Assembly (NCBI RefSeq): GCF_010587385.1
Contig: NZ_CP047476.1
Span: 682,001-746,000, forward strand
Reading direction: 5' to 3'
Source: Vibrio astriarenae
Lineage (GTDB): Bacteria; Pseudomonadota; Gammaproteobacteria; Enterobacterales; Vibrionaceae
DNA: 64,000 nt
In this document: positions 1 through 8,181 of the stretch, piece after piece
How the letters are laid out: each line of letters opens with the position of its first letter
Position numbering within the stretch: position 1 is the first letter of the stretch
The notes under the pieces: generated by a model
The model's input: only the letters and a program-made list of their open reading frames with translations
The model's database searches: none
Told to the model about the DNA's origin: nothing
Made by a program: the position numbers and the translations under genes

Positions 1-881
<881 letters not shown>

Positions 882-2522
882 ATGAACAGTAAATACTTTG
901 CCCAAACCTGGTCTGTTTTCATTTTATTGCTTTTGAGTGCAGTCTTCACTTGTGCAAATGCAGCTACCTTGCAAGCAACGGTCAATAAACGAGAACTCGT
1001 AACCAATGAAGTGTTTCAACTTCGAATCGTCGCTGACGAACGAGCTTCTGCAGATGACCTCGACCTATCTATATTAGAAAATGACTTCTTTATGGGGCGT
1101 CCTAACTTCGGGACGTCAGTCAACATTATCAATAGCCAGCGCACGAGTCGCAGTGAGTGGAATGTCTCACTCGCTCCGCAACGCATTGGGCGTGTGACCA
1201 TTCCGGCGTTTGAACTCAACGGCGCGAAAAGTGAACCCATTCAGATTGTTGTTACTAAGGATGAGCAAGAGCCTGAAGCGAGTAACTTTGTTGAGATTTC
1301 CAATCAACTCGAAAAGGACATTCTCTACCCACAAGAGAGTACACAACTGCTAAGCAGAGTGATCATTAAAACCGACCCTAGAAGACTACAAAACCCAGAA
1401 ATCTCGCAACCAAAACTGCAAGGCATGACTATTGCCGCCATTGGCGATGCCAAGCAGTACCAAAGCGTCCTTGATGGTGTTGAAGTCACTGTAGTTGAGC
1501 AGAGATATAAGCTCACGGCTGATAGTGCGGGTGAGTTTAATCTTCTTGGCGCAGGGTTTGATGGCACAGTCATCTATGGGGATAGCCTACGTGGCAGCAC
1601 GCGACTTATTGCCACACAAATTGAGCCTGAGGAGCTAAAAATCACCGTCAAAGAGCCACCAGCGGATTACCAAGGTGTCTGGCTCCCTACTCAATCTCTC
1701 GACATTGAACAGAAGTTTTTCAATGAAAACGGTGACGAAGTTATCGATCAAAACCCTATACAACTCAACGTTGGTCAATCTCTGACGCGCCAAATAATAC
1801 TCGACATACATGGACTTGACCCAGAAAGATTCCCTAAACTGTCGCTAGACTTACCTAGTGGTGTTCGAACTTACGATGAGAAACCCGTATTCCAGCCTTT
1901 GAGCAACGGCATAACTCGAATGATCATCAAGCAAGTTTTGATCGCTCAAGCTGAAGGCGAAATAACTATCGTGCTACCTTCGATCGATTGGTGGGATAGC
2001 TTAAATAATATCTCTGATAAAACAGATACAATAAATACCACACTCAATATTAAACAAGGCGATCAAACTTTATACAGCTTCAATACCAATCTAATTGGAA
2101 GTAGCGTAGCCAATGATCAAGTTAGTGGCGTTTCAGTATATTGGAAATACGCAACTCTATTGTTAACTACTATCTTAATTGTATCCTTCATGATCATTTA
2201 TCGTCTCTACAATAAAGATCATTCATCTAGAACGATCAACCAAACTGATCAACGTAGTAATAATGATCAGACTATAGTTGATATCATTAAGGCTGGGGAT
2301 ATCGGTCTAATAAACTATCATGTAAACAAGTGGCTCGATGATAGCGTCTCTTTAAGCAAATCCTACAGAGCGTCAATCATTGACGAGTTATCTCTTATGA
2401 ATACTAATCAATGTTCACATAATGGTTCAACTTGGGATAACACAAAGCTCATCAAATTAATTATGAGTATTAAACACAAAAACCTAGATAAAAATTCCAA
2501 CAATAATTTGCCAATATTGTAA
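882..2522 (+). CDS. batD: BatD family protein
   Basis: A 546-residue protein with an N-terminal signal peptide (residues 1-27, ending near ANA), a long beta-rich periplasmic region beginning with the typical LQATVNKRELVTNEVFQLRI stretch, and one transmembrane helix near residues 420-440 followed by a cytoplasmic tail of about 100 residues. This architecture and the early N(K/R).(L/V)..(N/G)E.(F/V).L pattern fit the BatD (oxygen tolerance) family. It follows the VWA/TPR gene with no gap, so the two are co-transcribed and probably coupled. BatD is thought to form a membrane complex with the other Bat proteins; its biochemical role is not established. The 3' end is richer in A/T than the rest. 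A strong terminator follows. Confidence 0.85.
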   Translation: MNSKYFAQTWSVFILLLLSAVFTCANAATLQATVNKRELVTNEVFQLRIVADERASADDLDLSILENDFFMGRPNFGTSVNIINSQRTSRSEWNVSLAPQRIGRVTIPAFELNGAKSEPIQIVVTKDEQEPEASNFVEISNQLEKDILYPQESTQLLSRVIIKTDPRRLQNPEISQPKLQGMTIAAIGDAKQYQSVLDGVEVTVVEQRYKLTADSAGEFNLLGAGFDGTVIYGDSLRGSTRLIATQIEPEELKITVKEPPADYQGVWLPTQSLDIEQKFFNENGDEVIDQNPIQLNVGQSLTRQIILDIHGLDPERFPKLSLDLPSGVRTYDEKPVFQPLSNGITRMIIKQVLIAQAEGEITIVLPSIDWWDSLNNISDKTDTINTTLNIKQGDQTLYSFNTNLIGSSVANDQVSGVSVYWKYATLLLTTILIVSFMIIYRLYNKDHSSRTINQTDQRSNNDQTIVDIIKAGDIGLINYHVNKWLDDSVSLSKSYRASIIDELSLMNTNQCSHNGSTWDNTKLIKLIMSIKHKNLDKNSNNNLPIL

Positions 2523-2540
2523 ACAGTGAATATAATTAAG

Positions 2541-2577
2541 CGCGAGATTGGTTCAAGTAATTAATCTCGCGTTTTTT
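2541..2577 (+). terminator. Rho-independent terminator after batD
   Basis: CGCGAGATT at 2541-2549 pairs with AATCTCGCG at 2563-2571, and six T follow directly (2572-2577). It ends the Bat operon. Confidence 0.92.
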
Positions 2578-2695
2578 AACCAATGAACAAGTAATGGTCA
2601 GTTTTGTTCATTTAAAGATACTCTTACTTCAATTATGAGTTTACTTGGCTAGGGCGAAGTTTAGAGTATGACACTATTGGAAAGTGGATATAACT

Positions 2696-2860
2696 ATGGC
2701 GGCTCTATTAAAACTCAGTGAAGACACCCAATTTGTAATCCGTTATTTTGATGGAAAATCGATGGCAAGCATCACTATCGAAGCAGCGAGTCGTGATGAA
2801 GCGATTGAACTGTTTAAACAACATGGATTTTTGCCAAGCGACATCTTTTCAATTGATTGA
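2696..2860 (+). CDS. Small hypothetical protein (54 aa)
   Basis: An ATG-initiated ORF of 54 codons begins MAALLKLSEDTQFVIRYFDG and ends SDIFSID. A weak purine-rich stretch (GTGGA) lies upstream. The composition is that of a small soluble protein with a beta-beta-alpha look: a strand around TQFVIRYF, a second around MASITIEA, then an amphipathic helix SRDEAIELFKQHG. It stands alone between the Bat terminator and the L,D-transpeptidase gene. I do not recognise the family. Coherent codon use and a clear secondary-structure pattern favour a real gene. Confidence 0.6.
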   Translation: MAALLKLSEDTQFVIRYFDGKSMASITIEAASRDEAIELFKQHGFLPSDIFSID

Positions 2861-3018
2861 TGTTCATCTGGTAGTTATTCATTTTTTTCAATGATATAGC
2901 GTATGCTCTTTGAAGGGCTTAGGTCTTTTCGCTCTATATTTCACTATCAAGGATAGGCATCCAAAACCAATTGTCTTAGAATGTAGCGAGCTAGGCTCAT
3001 TAACTAACGACAAACTCA

Positions 3019-3576
3019 ATGCGTAAACTTTTCCTCTTTGTTCTCATTCTTTTTACTCAGCAATGCCTTGCTTCTACGCTACCAGCACACATCGCTTCAC
3101 TCACCTCTCCAGATGTAACGACTTCAACGCCACCAGAATTAAATGTAAATAAAATAGTTGATTGGGTGCACGTCAAGAAATCAAATCGCCGTATGTTCCT
3201 GATGCAAGGTGAAAGTGTTGTAAGAGAGTATAGAATCGCATTGGGCAGCAGTCCGCGGGGGCATAAAGTCAAACAAGGGGACCAAAAGACTCCAGAAGGC
3301 CATTACCGCCTCTCTTTCATTATGGAAAACTCTGCCTTCCATCGTTCAATGCACATCAGCTATCCAAACTATCGAGATAAAGAACATGCCGACCGCCTAG
3401 GTTTTGACCCTGGCGGCGATATTAAAATTCATGGTCTAAAAAATGATGATGATCGCGATCCCCAGTTCATCCAAAGCTTTGATTGGACAGATGGCTGTAT
3501 CGCTATCTCCAATGAAGAAATGGATGAGTTTTTAGCGCTTGTTGAAATTGGGACTCCCATTTTTATTGAATGGTAG
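3019..3576 (+). CDS. L,D-transpeptidase family protein (YkuD domain)
   Basis: The 185-residue product starts with a signal peptide (about residues 1-18, cleavage after QCLA) and carries a YkuD domain from about residue 50 to the end. The conserved histidine of IKIHGLK and the catalytic motif TDGCIAISN (Cys in a variant of the S/T-x-G-C pattern) are visible. Proteins of this type act in the periplasm, either cross-linking peptidoglycan stem peptides or attaching or removing Braun-type lipoproteins; many short YkuD proteins like this (DpaA/YafK-like) have amidase rather than transpeptidase activity. It is monocistronic. No LysM or other wall-binding domain is present. Which substrate it uses cannot be decided from sequence alone. 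Confidence 0.85.
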   Translation: MRKLFLFVLILFTQQCLASTLPAHIASLTSPDVTTSTPPELNVNKIVDWVHVKKSNRRMFLMQGESVVREYRIALGSSPRGHKVKQGDQKTPEGHYRLSFIMENSAFHRSMHISYPNYRDKEHADRLGFDPGGDIKIHGLKNDDDRDPQFIQSFDWTDGCIAISNEEMDEFLALVEIGTPIFIEW

Positions 3577-3642
3577 CCCCATAACCGTTCCAAAGTTTTA
3601 AGCAAATAACCCCACTCTAATCTAACCCTCTATTCTAGAGAA

Positions 3643-4185
3643 CTAATGTGGATGCGTAATGCCTTCTACAGAGTGTTGGTTTACCCACGCTTCATACTTC
3701 GTTCTTAAGGTTACTGCTATCCAACCATAAGAAAGCCCAATGACGCAGTAAAGTAACTCAATAAAGCCAGCATGGGCGTATGTGGCGCCCGCAACATATG
3801 ACATAAAACCAAAGAATGTCCCCGCCCCAACAAACAGCGCTGGAACGAAATCAAATGGGGGTAGGCGTTCTAAACAAATACATGGCACAACCACAAAGAA
3901 AATCGCGACGGGTACAGCGAAAAATCCAAACGACGAGAGCGCTCCGCCAAACTCCATGATCGCCACAGATGCAATGATGCCGGCGATATAGCCAAAGATC
4001 ACTTTTGTACCCCCCTCTAAAGTGCACCCTGCCATGAAGTACATTGCCCACGCAATAAAAGCAATCCATCCAAAGCCGATATTCTCAATAGGCAACATAG
4101 GCGCTATCACTTGGTCGATGATTTGAATAGTAAACGCAAGAAAAGCAACCATTATTGGAATAACAATAAACTGTTGAAACTTCAT
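3643..4185 (-). CDS. DUF1097 family inner-membrane protein (YcdZ-like)
   Basis: A 180-residue hydrophobic protein with five to six predicted membrane helices (around residues 5-30, 38-58, 62-82, 85-105, 115-135, 140-160). The pattern of glycine-rich helices and the overall length match the DUF1097 family, of which E. coli YcdZ is a member; no transport function is proven for it. Its start is 9 bases after the end of the LsrF-like gene, so it is the last gene of the VOC-dhaK-dhaL-lsrF-like operon. Its position suggests it could be the uptake or export component for the substrate of that operon; this is inference. Confidence 0.7.
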   Translation of the reverse strand: MKFQQFIVIPIMVAFLAFTIQIIDQVIAPMLPIENIGFGWIAFIAWAMYFMAGCTLEGGTKVIFGYIAGIIASVAIMEFGGALSSFGFFAVPVAIFFVVVPCICLERLPPFDFVPALFVGAGTFFGFMSYVAGATYAHAGFIELLYCVIGLSYGWIAVTLRTKYEAWVNQHSVEGITHPH

Positions 4186-4194
4186 AGTAAATCC

Positions 4195-5079
4195 TTAAGC
4201 CATTAGGCTTTTTTCTGTTAGGTAAAGGTCGTATCCCTGTTGAGGTGAAAGACTCTCATGAACAACCCCATTAATTGCTTTAAGCATCCCAATTGGGCAT
4301 TCAGACTGAAATACGTTTCTTCCCATATCCACACCAGCGGCGCCAGACTGGATGGCCTGATAAGCCATGTTTAATGCCTCTAGCTCTCCCACTTTTTTCC
4401 CACCAGCAACCACAATCGGGACGGGACAAGCAGCAACGACTTTCTCAAAGTCATCACAATAGTAGGTTTTGACGATATGAGCCCCTAGCTCAGCAACGAC
4501 CCGAGTTGCCAACATAAAATAGCGTGGCGTCCGCTCCATCTCTTTGCCAACCGCCGTTACGCCCAGAGTTGGTATACCGACTCGTTCGCCAGCATCAATC
4601 GTCCGAACTAAATTGCTCAAGCTTGAGCACTCTCCACCGGCTCCAACAAATACCTGAATAGCCAAGCAAGAAGCATTGATTCGCACTGCATCTTCTATGT
4701 CGACACCTATTACTTCATGGCTCATATCATCCTTTAACACTGTACTACCAGCGCTAGAGCGCAGAATCAACGGCTTAATGTGTGTGGGGGAGATACACGT
4801 TCGCATCGCCCCTCTGGTTGCCATTAATGCATCCGCATATGGAGCGAGGGGCTGAATACTCAAGTCAAGGCGTTCAAGACCTGCCGTTGACCCCATAATG
4901 TAGCCATGATCAAAAGCAAGCATAACCGTTTTTCCTGTTGTAGGTCGGAAAATGCGACTTAACCTATCTTTCATTCCCCAATCAACATGATCCATGCCTT
5001 TTACATGAAAAGAATCACAGCGAGGAGGCGTGTCCAATCCATAGTCTTTTGCGAATAAATTACCCTCTCTATCAGCCAT
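4195..5079 (-). CDS. LsrF-like class I aldolase/thiolase
   Basis: Start chosen at the ATG giving MADREGNLF (294 aa), which overlaps the end of the DhaL gene by 8 bases; a longer frame upstream merely reads through that gene. The sequence closely follows E. coli LsrF throughout: RLSRIF.P.TGKTVMLAFDHGY, the IVKTYY strand with the Schiff-base lysine, PVPIVVAGGKK, and GVDMGRN.FQS near the C-terminus. LsrF is a TIM-barrel thiolase that splits 3-hydroxy-5-phosphonooxypentane-2,4-dione in autoinducer-2 breakdown. No other lsr gene (lsrACDB, lsrK, lsrR, lsrG) is seen here; instead the neighbours are dihydroxyacetone-kinase subunits. The substrate may therefore be a different phosphorylated ketose. 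Confidence 0.82.
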   Translation of the reverse strand: MADREGNLFAKDYGLDTPPRCDSFHVKGMDHVDWGMKDRLSRIFRPTTGKTVMLAFDHGYIMGSTAGLERLDLSIQPLAPYADALMATRGAMRTCISPTHIKPLILRSSAGSTVLKDDMSHEVIGVDIEDAVRINASCLAIQVFVGAGGECSSLSNLVRTIDAGERVGIPTLGVTAVGKEMERTPRYFMLATRVVAELGAHIVKTYYCDDFEKVVAACPVPIVVAGGKKVGELEALNMAYQAIQSGAAGVDMGRNVFQSECPIGMLKAINGVVHESLSPQQGYDLYLTEKSLMA

Positions 5080-5731
5080 GATAAGCCTCCTCTTCTCGAG
5101 ATACTTTAACGACATAGAGCCCAAAAGATTCAAATAACATTGCCATACTCGCAGCTCCTGGATCGATATAACCTCGGCTCTTCTCACCCATATTTTTTGC
5201 TCGCCCACGAGCCGCTTTCATTCCCTTCGTTTCTTGTGCTCCAAGGTTCGCCGCTTCAGAGGCCTTTTCGAACAAGTCGGTAGTATCAGCTCCATCGTTC
5301 GCCGCTTGCTCAAGAGCTTCAACTGCGGGAATCAGCGCATCCAACATTGTTTTATCACCACGTTTTGCACCGCTAAAATGCTGCACTCTCAATAGGGCTT
5401 GGCGGAATGCTAATGCTGTTTCACGAGGTGTTAAGACCGTATTCTTGAAACCTTCAGACAATCCTATATAAAAGTTGCCGATCAACATTCCTGCAGAGCC
5501 ACCATCTTGGCTCATGATTAACCAGCCTAAATCATCATATTGCTTTGCCCAGTTGTCGCTTGGCTGGTTTAATACAGCATCAATACAATGACAAACTCTC
5601 AGCATGGTCGTGCCGTGGTCGCCATCGCCTATATGACTATCCAGATCATTTAAGTAGCTGACTTTATTTTCGATACGATGGGCTGCATACAACAACATTT
5701 CATTGAGTGTATTTTGTTCAAACATCATCAT
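5072..5731 (-). CDS. dhaL: DhaL-like ADP/ATP-binding kinase subunit
   Basis: A 219-residue all-helical protein with the DhaL signature SHIGDGDHGTTM (Asp residues that hold the Mg-nucleotide) near residue 35, the SQDGGSAGMLIGNF segment and the C-terminal YIDPGAASM motif. A good ribosome site (AAGGAGAG) precedes the ATG. DhaL works with DhaK, encoded just upstream, to phosphorylate dihydroxyacetone or a related short ketose. No DhaM (PTS phosphodonor) is present, so the pair would more likely be an ATP-dependent enzyme split over two chains; the source of phosphate cannot be settled by eye. The 3' end overlaps the LsrF-like gene by 8 bases, implying translational coupling. Confidence 0.83.
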   Translation of the reverse strand: MMMFEQNTLNEMLLYAAHRIENKVSYLNDLDSHIGDGDHGTTMLRVCHCIDAVLNQPSDNWAKQYDDLGWLIMSQDGGSAGMLIGNFYIGLSEGFKNTVLTPRETALAFRQALLRVQHFSGAKRGDKTMLDALIPAVEALEQAANDGADTTDLFEKASEAANLGAQETKGMKAARGRAKNMGEKSRGYIDPGAASMAMLFESFGLYVVKVSREEEAYHG

Positions 5732-5831
5732 ACAAACTCTCCTTAACGTCTTATTAAGCCTTAGTTTGATTCTAGATATTTTGAGGTATAGAACTCGAAT
5801 ACCTGATAGCTTAAGTCGTTATATGAAGTGG

Positions 5832-5862
5832 CAGGTAAACCCAAATGATTCGGGTTTACCTG
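5832..5862. other. Intercistronic hairpin between dhaK-like and dhaL-like genes
   Basis: CAGGTAAACCC at 5832-5842 and GGGTTTACCTG at 5852-5862 form a perfect 11-bp stem with a 9-base loop. No T-run follows on the minus strand, so it is more likely an RNA-processing or stabilising element (or a partial attenuator) than a full terminator. The gap between the two genes (137 bases) is large for such a tight operon. Confidence 0.7.
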
Positions 5863-5868
5863 GAGTAG

Positions 5869-6864
5869 TTACTGTTGTGTCCAGTAAGGAGTATTACAGG
5901 GCTGATCCCACAGTAAAAGTGTTTGGCTATCGAACTTACCTATGCACATCTGGAAGCCAGCCATCTCCTGCACCGTGAGGACTTCTTCAACTTTTGAGCG
6001 TGCAACCGTCACTTGCTTGTCTTCCAAAGCTAAATGACAAGCACGTGAGACAATTAGCATTTCCATCAGTGTGGTTGCCCCTGAACCATTGACCATCAAC
6101 ATTAAGTGGTCGCCAGGTTTAACATCAATCGCTTTGCATAGCTGGCTCATCATAATATTCGCGGTATCGTCAGCGGTTTGCAGCTTCATTCGGCCACCGC
6201 CACCTTCACCGTGCTGACCCATACCAATTTCCATCTCATCATCAGCAAGATCACCAATTTTCATACCTGATTGAGGATGAGTTGCGTTGCTCATGGCCAC
6301 AGCCAATGTTGCCATTTGTTGATTAAAGCGATCGGCGACCTGGTACACCTCTTCAAGAGGTAAACCCATCTCTGCAGCTGCTCCCGCCAATTTATAAACA
6401 GGAACACAACCTGCGAGACCTCGACGATCTTTAACATCCGCGCTTAGCCCTGCACTGATGTCTTCATGAGTTAGCAACATTTTAACGTTGATACCCTCAC
6501 GCTTCGCCATCTCTATCGCCATATTTGCAGCCATCACATCACCTTCGTGATTCAAAACTACAAGTAATACGCCAGCAGGCCGATCAGCTAACTTCAGTGC
6601 TTCGAATACTTTCGGAGCCCCGGGGGCTGCAAATATATCGCCGACAACGGAATAGTCGAGCATACCTTCACCAACATAACCGCTCAGTGCGGGTTCATGC
6701 CCTGCACCGCCCAGTGTAACGATTGCCACTTTGTTTGGATCTTTAGGTGTCACGCGTGCAACAATCTTATCTTTGATGATTTTTACTTTGTTAGAGAAGG
6801 TCATCTCGAGACCTTGCAGTAGTTCTACGGTTAAGTTTTCTGGATTATTAATGAATTTTTTCAT
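5869..6864 (-). CDS. dhaK: DhaK-like dihydroxyacetone/ketose kinase substrate-binding subunit
   Basis: A 331-residue protein with the DhaK hallmarks: VTLGGAGHEPALSGYVG in the N-terminal third, the GDIFAAP loop, NHEGDVMAA, and EIGMGQHGEGGGGR near residue 215, whose histidine is at the place of the residue that binds the ketose carbonyl covalently. GAAGGA precedes the ATG. DhaK binds dihydroxyacetone or similar C3-C4 ketoses while DhaL brings the nucleotide. Length is slightly below the E. coli protein (356 aa). The VOC-family gene lies 18 bases upstream and the DhaL gene 137 bases downstream. The substrate could be dihydroxyacetone, erythrulose or a branched ketose. Confidence 0.83.
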   Translation of the reverse strand: MKKFINNPENLTVELLQGLEMTFSNKVKIIKDKIVARVTPKDPNKVAIVTLGGAGHEPALSGYVGEGMLDYSVVGDIFAAPGAPKVFEALKLADRPAGVLLVVLNHEGDVMAANMAIEMAKREGINVKMLLTHEDISAGLSADVKDRRGLAGCVPVYKLAGAAAEMGLPLEEVYQVADRFNQQMATLAVAMSNATHPQSGMKIGDLADDEMEIGMGQHGEGGGGRMKLQTADDTANIMMSQLCKAIDVKPGDHLMLMVNGSGATTLMEMLIVSRACHLALEDKQVTVARSKVEEVLTVQEMAGFQMCIGKFDSQTLLLWDQPCNTPYWTQQ

Positions 6865-6882
6865 AACTCTATCCTTCTTCGT

Positions 6883-7200
6883 CTATACGTACTGCATCAG
6901 TTCAATCGGGGCTTCATCTTCCATTACAAAGGCAATTCTTAGTTTTTCATTTGCATAAAATGGTTCAATTAGCACTTTCTTACCTTGTAATTCAGCGTCT
7001 AAGTCATCAACCTCATAGGCAACATGAGCGGTGTTTTTTAACTCTTCTGGCATAGGACTATCTTCTAAAAAACGTAACCATTCGATTTTGTTCTCGCTCT
7101 GTTCAAAGTCTGTTGTAAAAACGCCTATCTCTGCATTCAGTGTCTCATTTTCATGTGTTTGCTGTGTCGGAATACCGACATGATTGAATTTTTTCATCAT
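6883..7200 (-). CDS. VOC-superfamily protein (glyoxalase/lactoylglutathione-lyase fold)
   Basis: About 105 residues, one vicinal-oxygen-chelate module. It opens with MKKFNHVGIPT, the usual first strand with a metal-ligand histidine; HVAYEVDDLD in the middle and PIELMQYV at the end supply further typical VOC ligand positions (His, Glu). The GGTGG-containing ribosome site suits the ATG at 7200; a GTG two codons earlier is possible. It is first in the DhaK/DhaL/LsrF-like operon. VOC proteins act as isomerases, epimerases, lyases or dioxygenases on small oxo-compounds, so this could isomerise the sugar before or after phosphorylation. Reaction unknown. Confidence 0.7.
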   Translation of the reverse strand: MMKKFNHVGIPTQQTHENETLNAEIGVFTTDFEQSENKIEWLRFLEDSPMPEELKNTAHVAYEVDDLDAELQGKKVLIEPFYANEKLRIAFVMEDEAPIELMQYV

Positions 7201-7343
7201 ATCCACCCTTTTTAATCATCCAACTGTCACAAATTAATATACACAAGCAATATAATGAAAATAGTGACCATGATCGCACACAACAGACAAGCATAAATCA
7301 CTGAAAAATATGCAATTATTTTATTTTTAAGGATTTTCATTAA

Positions 7344-7487
7344 GCAAGTGCAACACTCAACTTGCAGTGCCATTTAATAGCAACTGCAACAAAATGTGTG
7401 TCGCTCATTAATAAATTCAGCCTGATTGATGGCAAGTGCAACAAACTAAGACTTCTGAACAGCTTTTCTCGTTAGGCAAGTGCAACA
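7344..7487. repeat. Four direct copies of GCAAGTGCAACA
   Basis: Copies start at 7344 (GCAAGTGCAACA), 7380 (GCAACTGCAACA, one mismatch), 7432 and 7476 (both exact), spaced 36, 52 and 44 bases. They fill the gap between the orphan IS30-type HTH gene and the VOC-led operon. They could be operator sites, a remnant of a mobile element, or iteron-like sequences. Nothing else is seen in this gap of about 300 bases. Confidence 0.85.
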
Positions 7488-7506
7488 CGTGATCGTGTTC
7501 ATAAAT

Positions 7507-7854
7507 CTAAACATGTTCCTCTAAAAGCTGGTGAATATCTGAAATATCTAATTCTGGATAAAATTGAATCATGAATCGCTCACATTGACTTGAATCCCAA
7601 CCAATGAGTTTTAGCTGTTCAATGAGCTCTTCATATTGTCTTTCGACAATTTGAGTGTGAAACTGCTTGCGGTATTCGGCGAGTTGTTGAGCCATGTGGG
7701 GCTCGTATCCATAAGGTCCAGAGTTTCTTGCCAACTCCCTCGAAATAGTTGAGCGATGGACATTCAGCTGAGTGGCGATCTCGGACTGCGATTTTCCCTC
7801 CTTACGCAAAGCCCAAATTTTTATACGCTGTTCTTCGGTTAACTGTCGATACAT
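7507..7854 (-). CDS. Orphan IS30-type helix-turn-helix protein
   Basis: Start taken at the ATG giving MYRQLTEEQRIKIWALRKEGKSQ (115 aa); the longer frame adds an unlikely hydrophobic, cysteine-rich leader. The first 50 residues match the HTH found at the N-terminus of IS30 transposases (EIATQLNVHRSTISREL). The usual DDE catalytic domain of about 250 residues is absent: the protein ends after a charged helical segment (QIVERQYEELIEQLKLIGWDSSQCERF...LLEEHV). It may be a domesticated transposase fragment acting as a DNA-binding regulator, or a decayed transposase whose end happens to be clean. It is flanked by direct repeats on one side and an inverted repeat on the other. Confidence 0.7.
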   Translation of the reverse strand: MYRQLTEEQRIKIWALRKEGKSQSEIATQLNVHRSTISRELARNSGPYGYEPHMAQQLAEYRKQFHTQIVERQYEELIEQLKLIGWDSSQCERFMIQFYPELDISDIHQLLEEHV

Positions 7855-8010
7855 AAGCCACCATCCGTAGATAAAAAGTGCACTTGTAAATATACGTCTA
7901 ATTATGTGAAAAAACTGTGATAAAAAGACCAGAGTAAAGCGGCGACATATAAACCGAAAACAACCACATAGACACGCATAAACTACCAATATCCCTGTAA
8001 TGAAAAACAA

Positions 8011-8092
8011 CCCACTTAACCGTAGTCAAGATCAACATCAACTAATGGGTAAACTGATATTAATCCTTGGGTAAGAGGTCTGGTTAAGTGGG
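8011..8092. repeat. 82-bp element bounded by perfect 11-bp inverted repeats
   Basis: CCCACTTAACC at 8011-8021 is the exact inverse of GGTTAAGTGGG at 8082-8092. The 60 bases between contain two TGGGTAA boxes (in TAATGGGTAAACT and CTTGGGTAAGAG). It lies in the 327-base gap between the IS30-type HTH gene start and the end of the LysR gene. It could be a tiny inverted-repeat element, a transposase binding region or a large RNA hairpin. Confidence 0.75.
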
Positions 8093-8181
8093 CTGTAAAA
8101 ACGATAACGAGGATTATGGGCGACAGTTAAACTATGCCAAAATACAAGTTGTAAGGGGTCTCCCTACAAAAATAAAATAAT

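Noticed and set aside
4195..5079. AI-2 (lsr) quorum-sensing operon
   Set aside because: Only the LsrF-like enzyme is present; none of the import, kinase or regulator genes of lsr are next to it.
5080..5208. Extended N-terminus of the LsrF-like gene
   Set aside because: These codons lie in the other frame of the DhaL-like gene; family alignment starts at the ATG at 5079.
7344..7487. CRISPR-like array
   Set aside because: Only 12-base repeats with unequal spacing (36, 52, 44) and no cas genes; not a CRISPR.
7507..8092. Intact IS30 insertion sequence
   Set aside because: Only the HTH part is present, no DDE domain, and the inverted repeats do not flank a transposase in the usual way.
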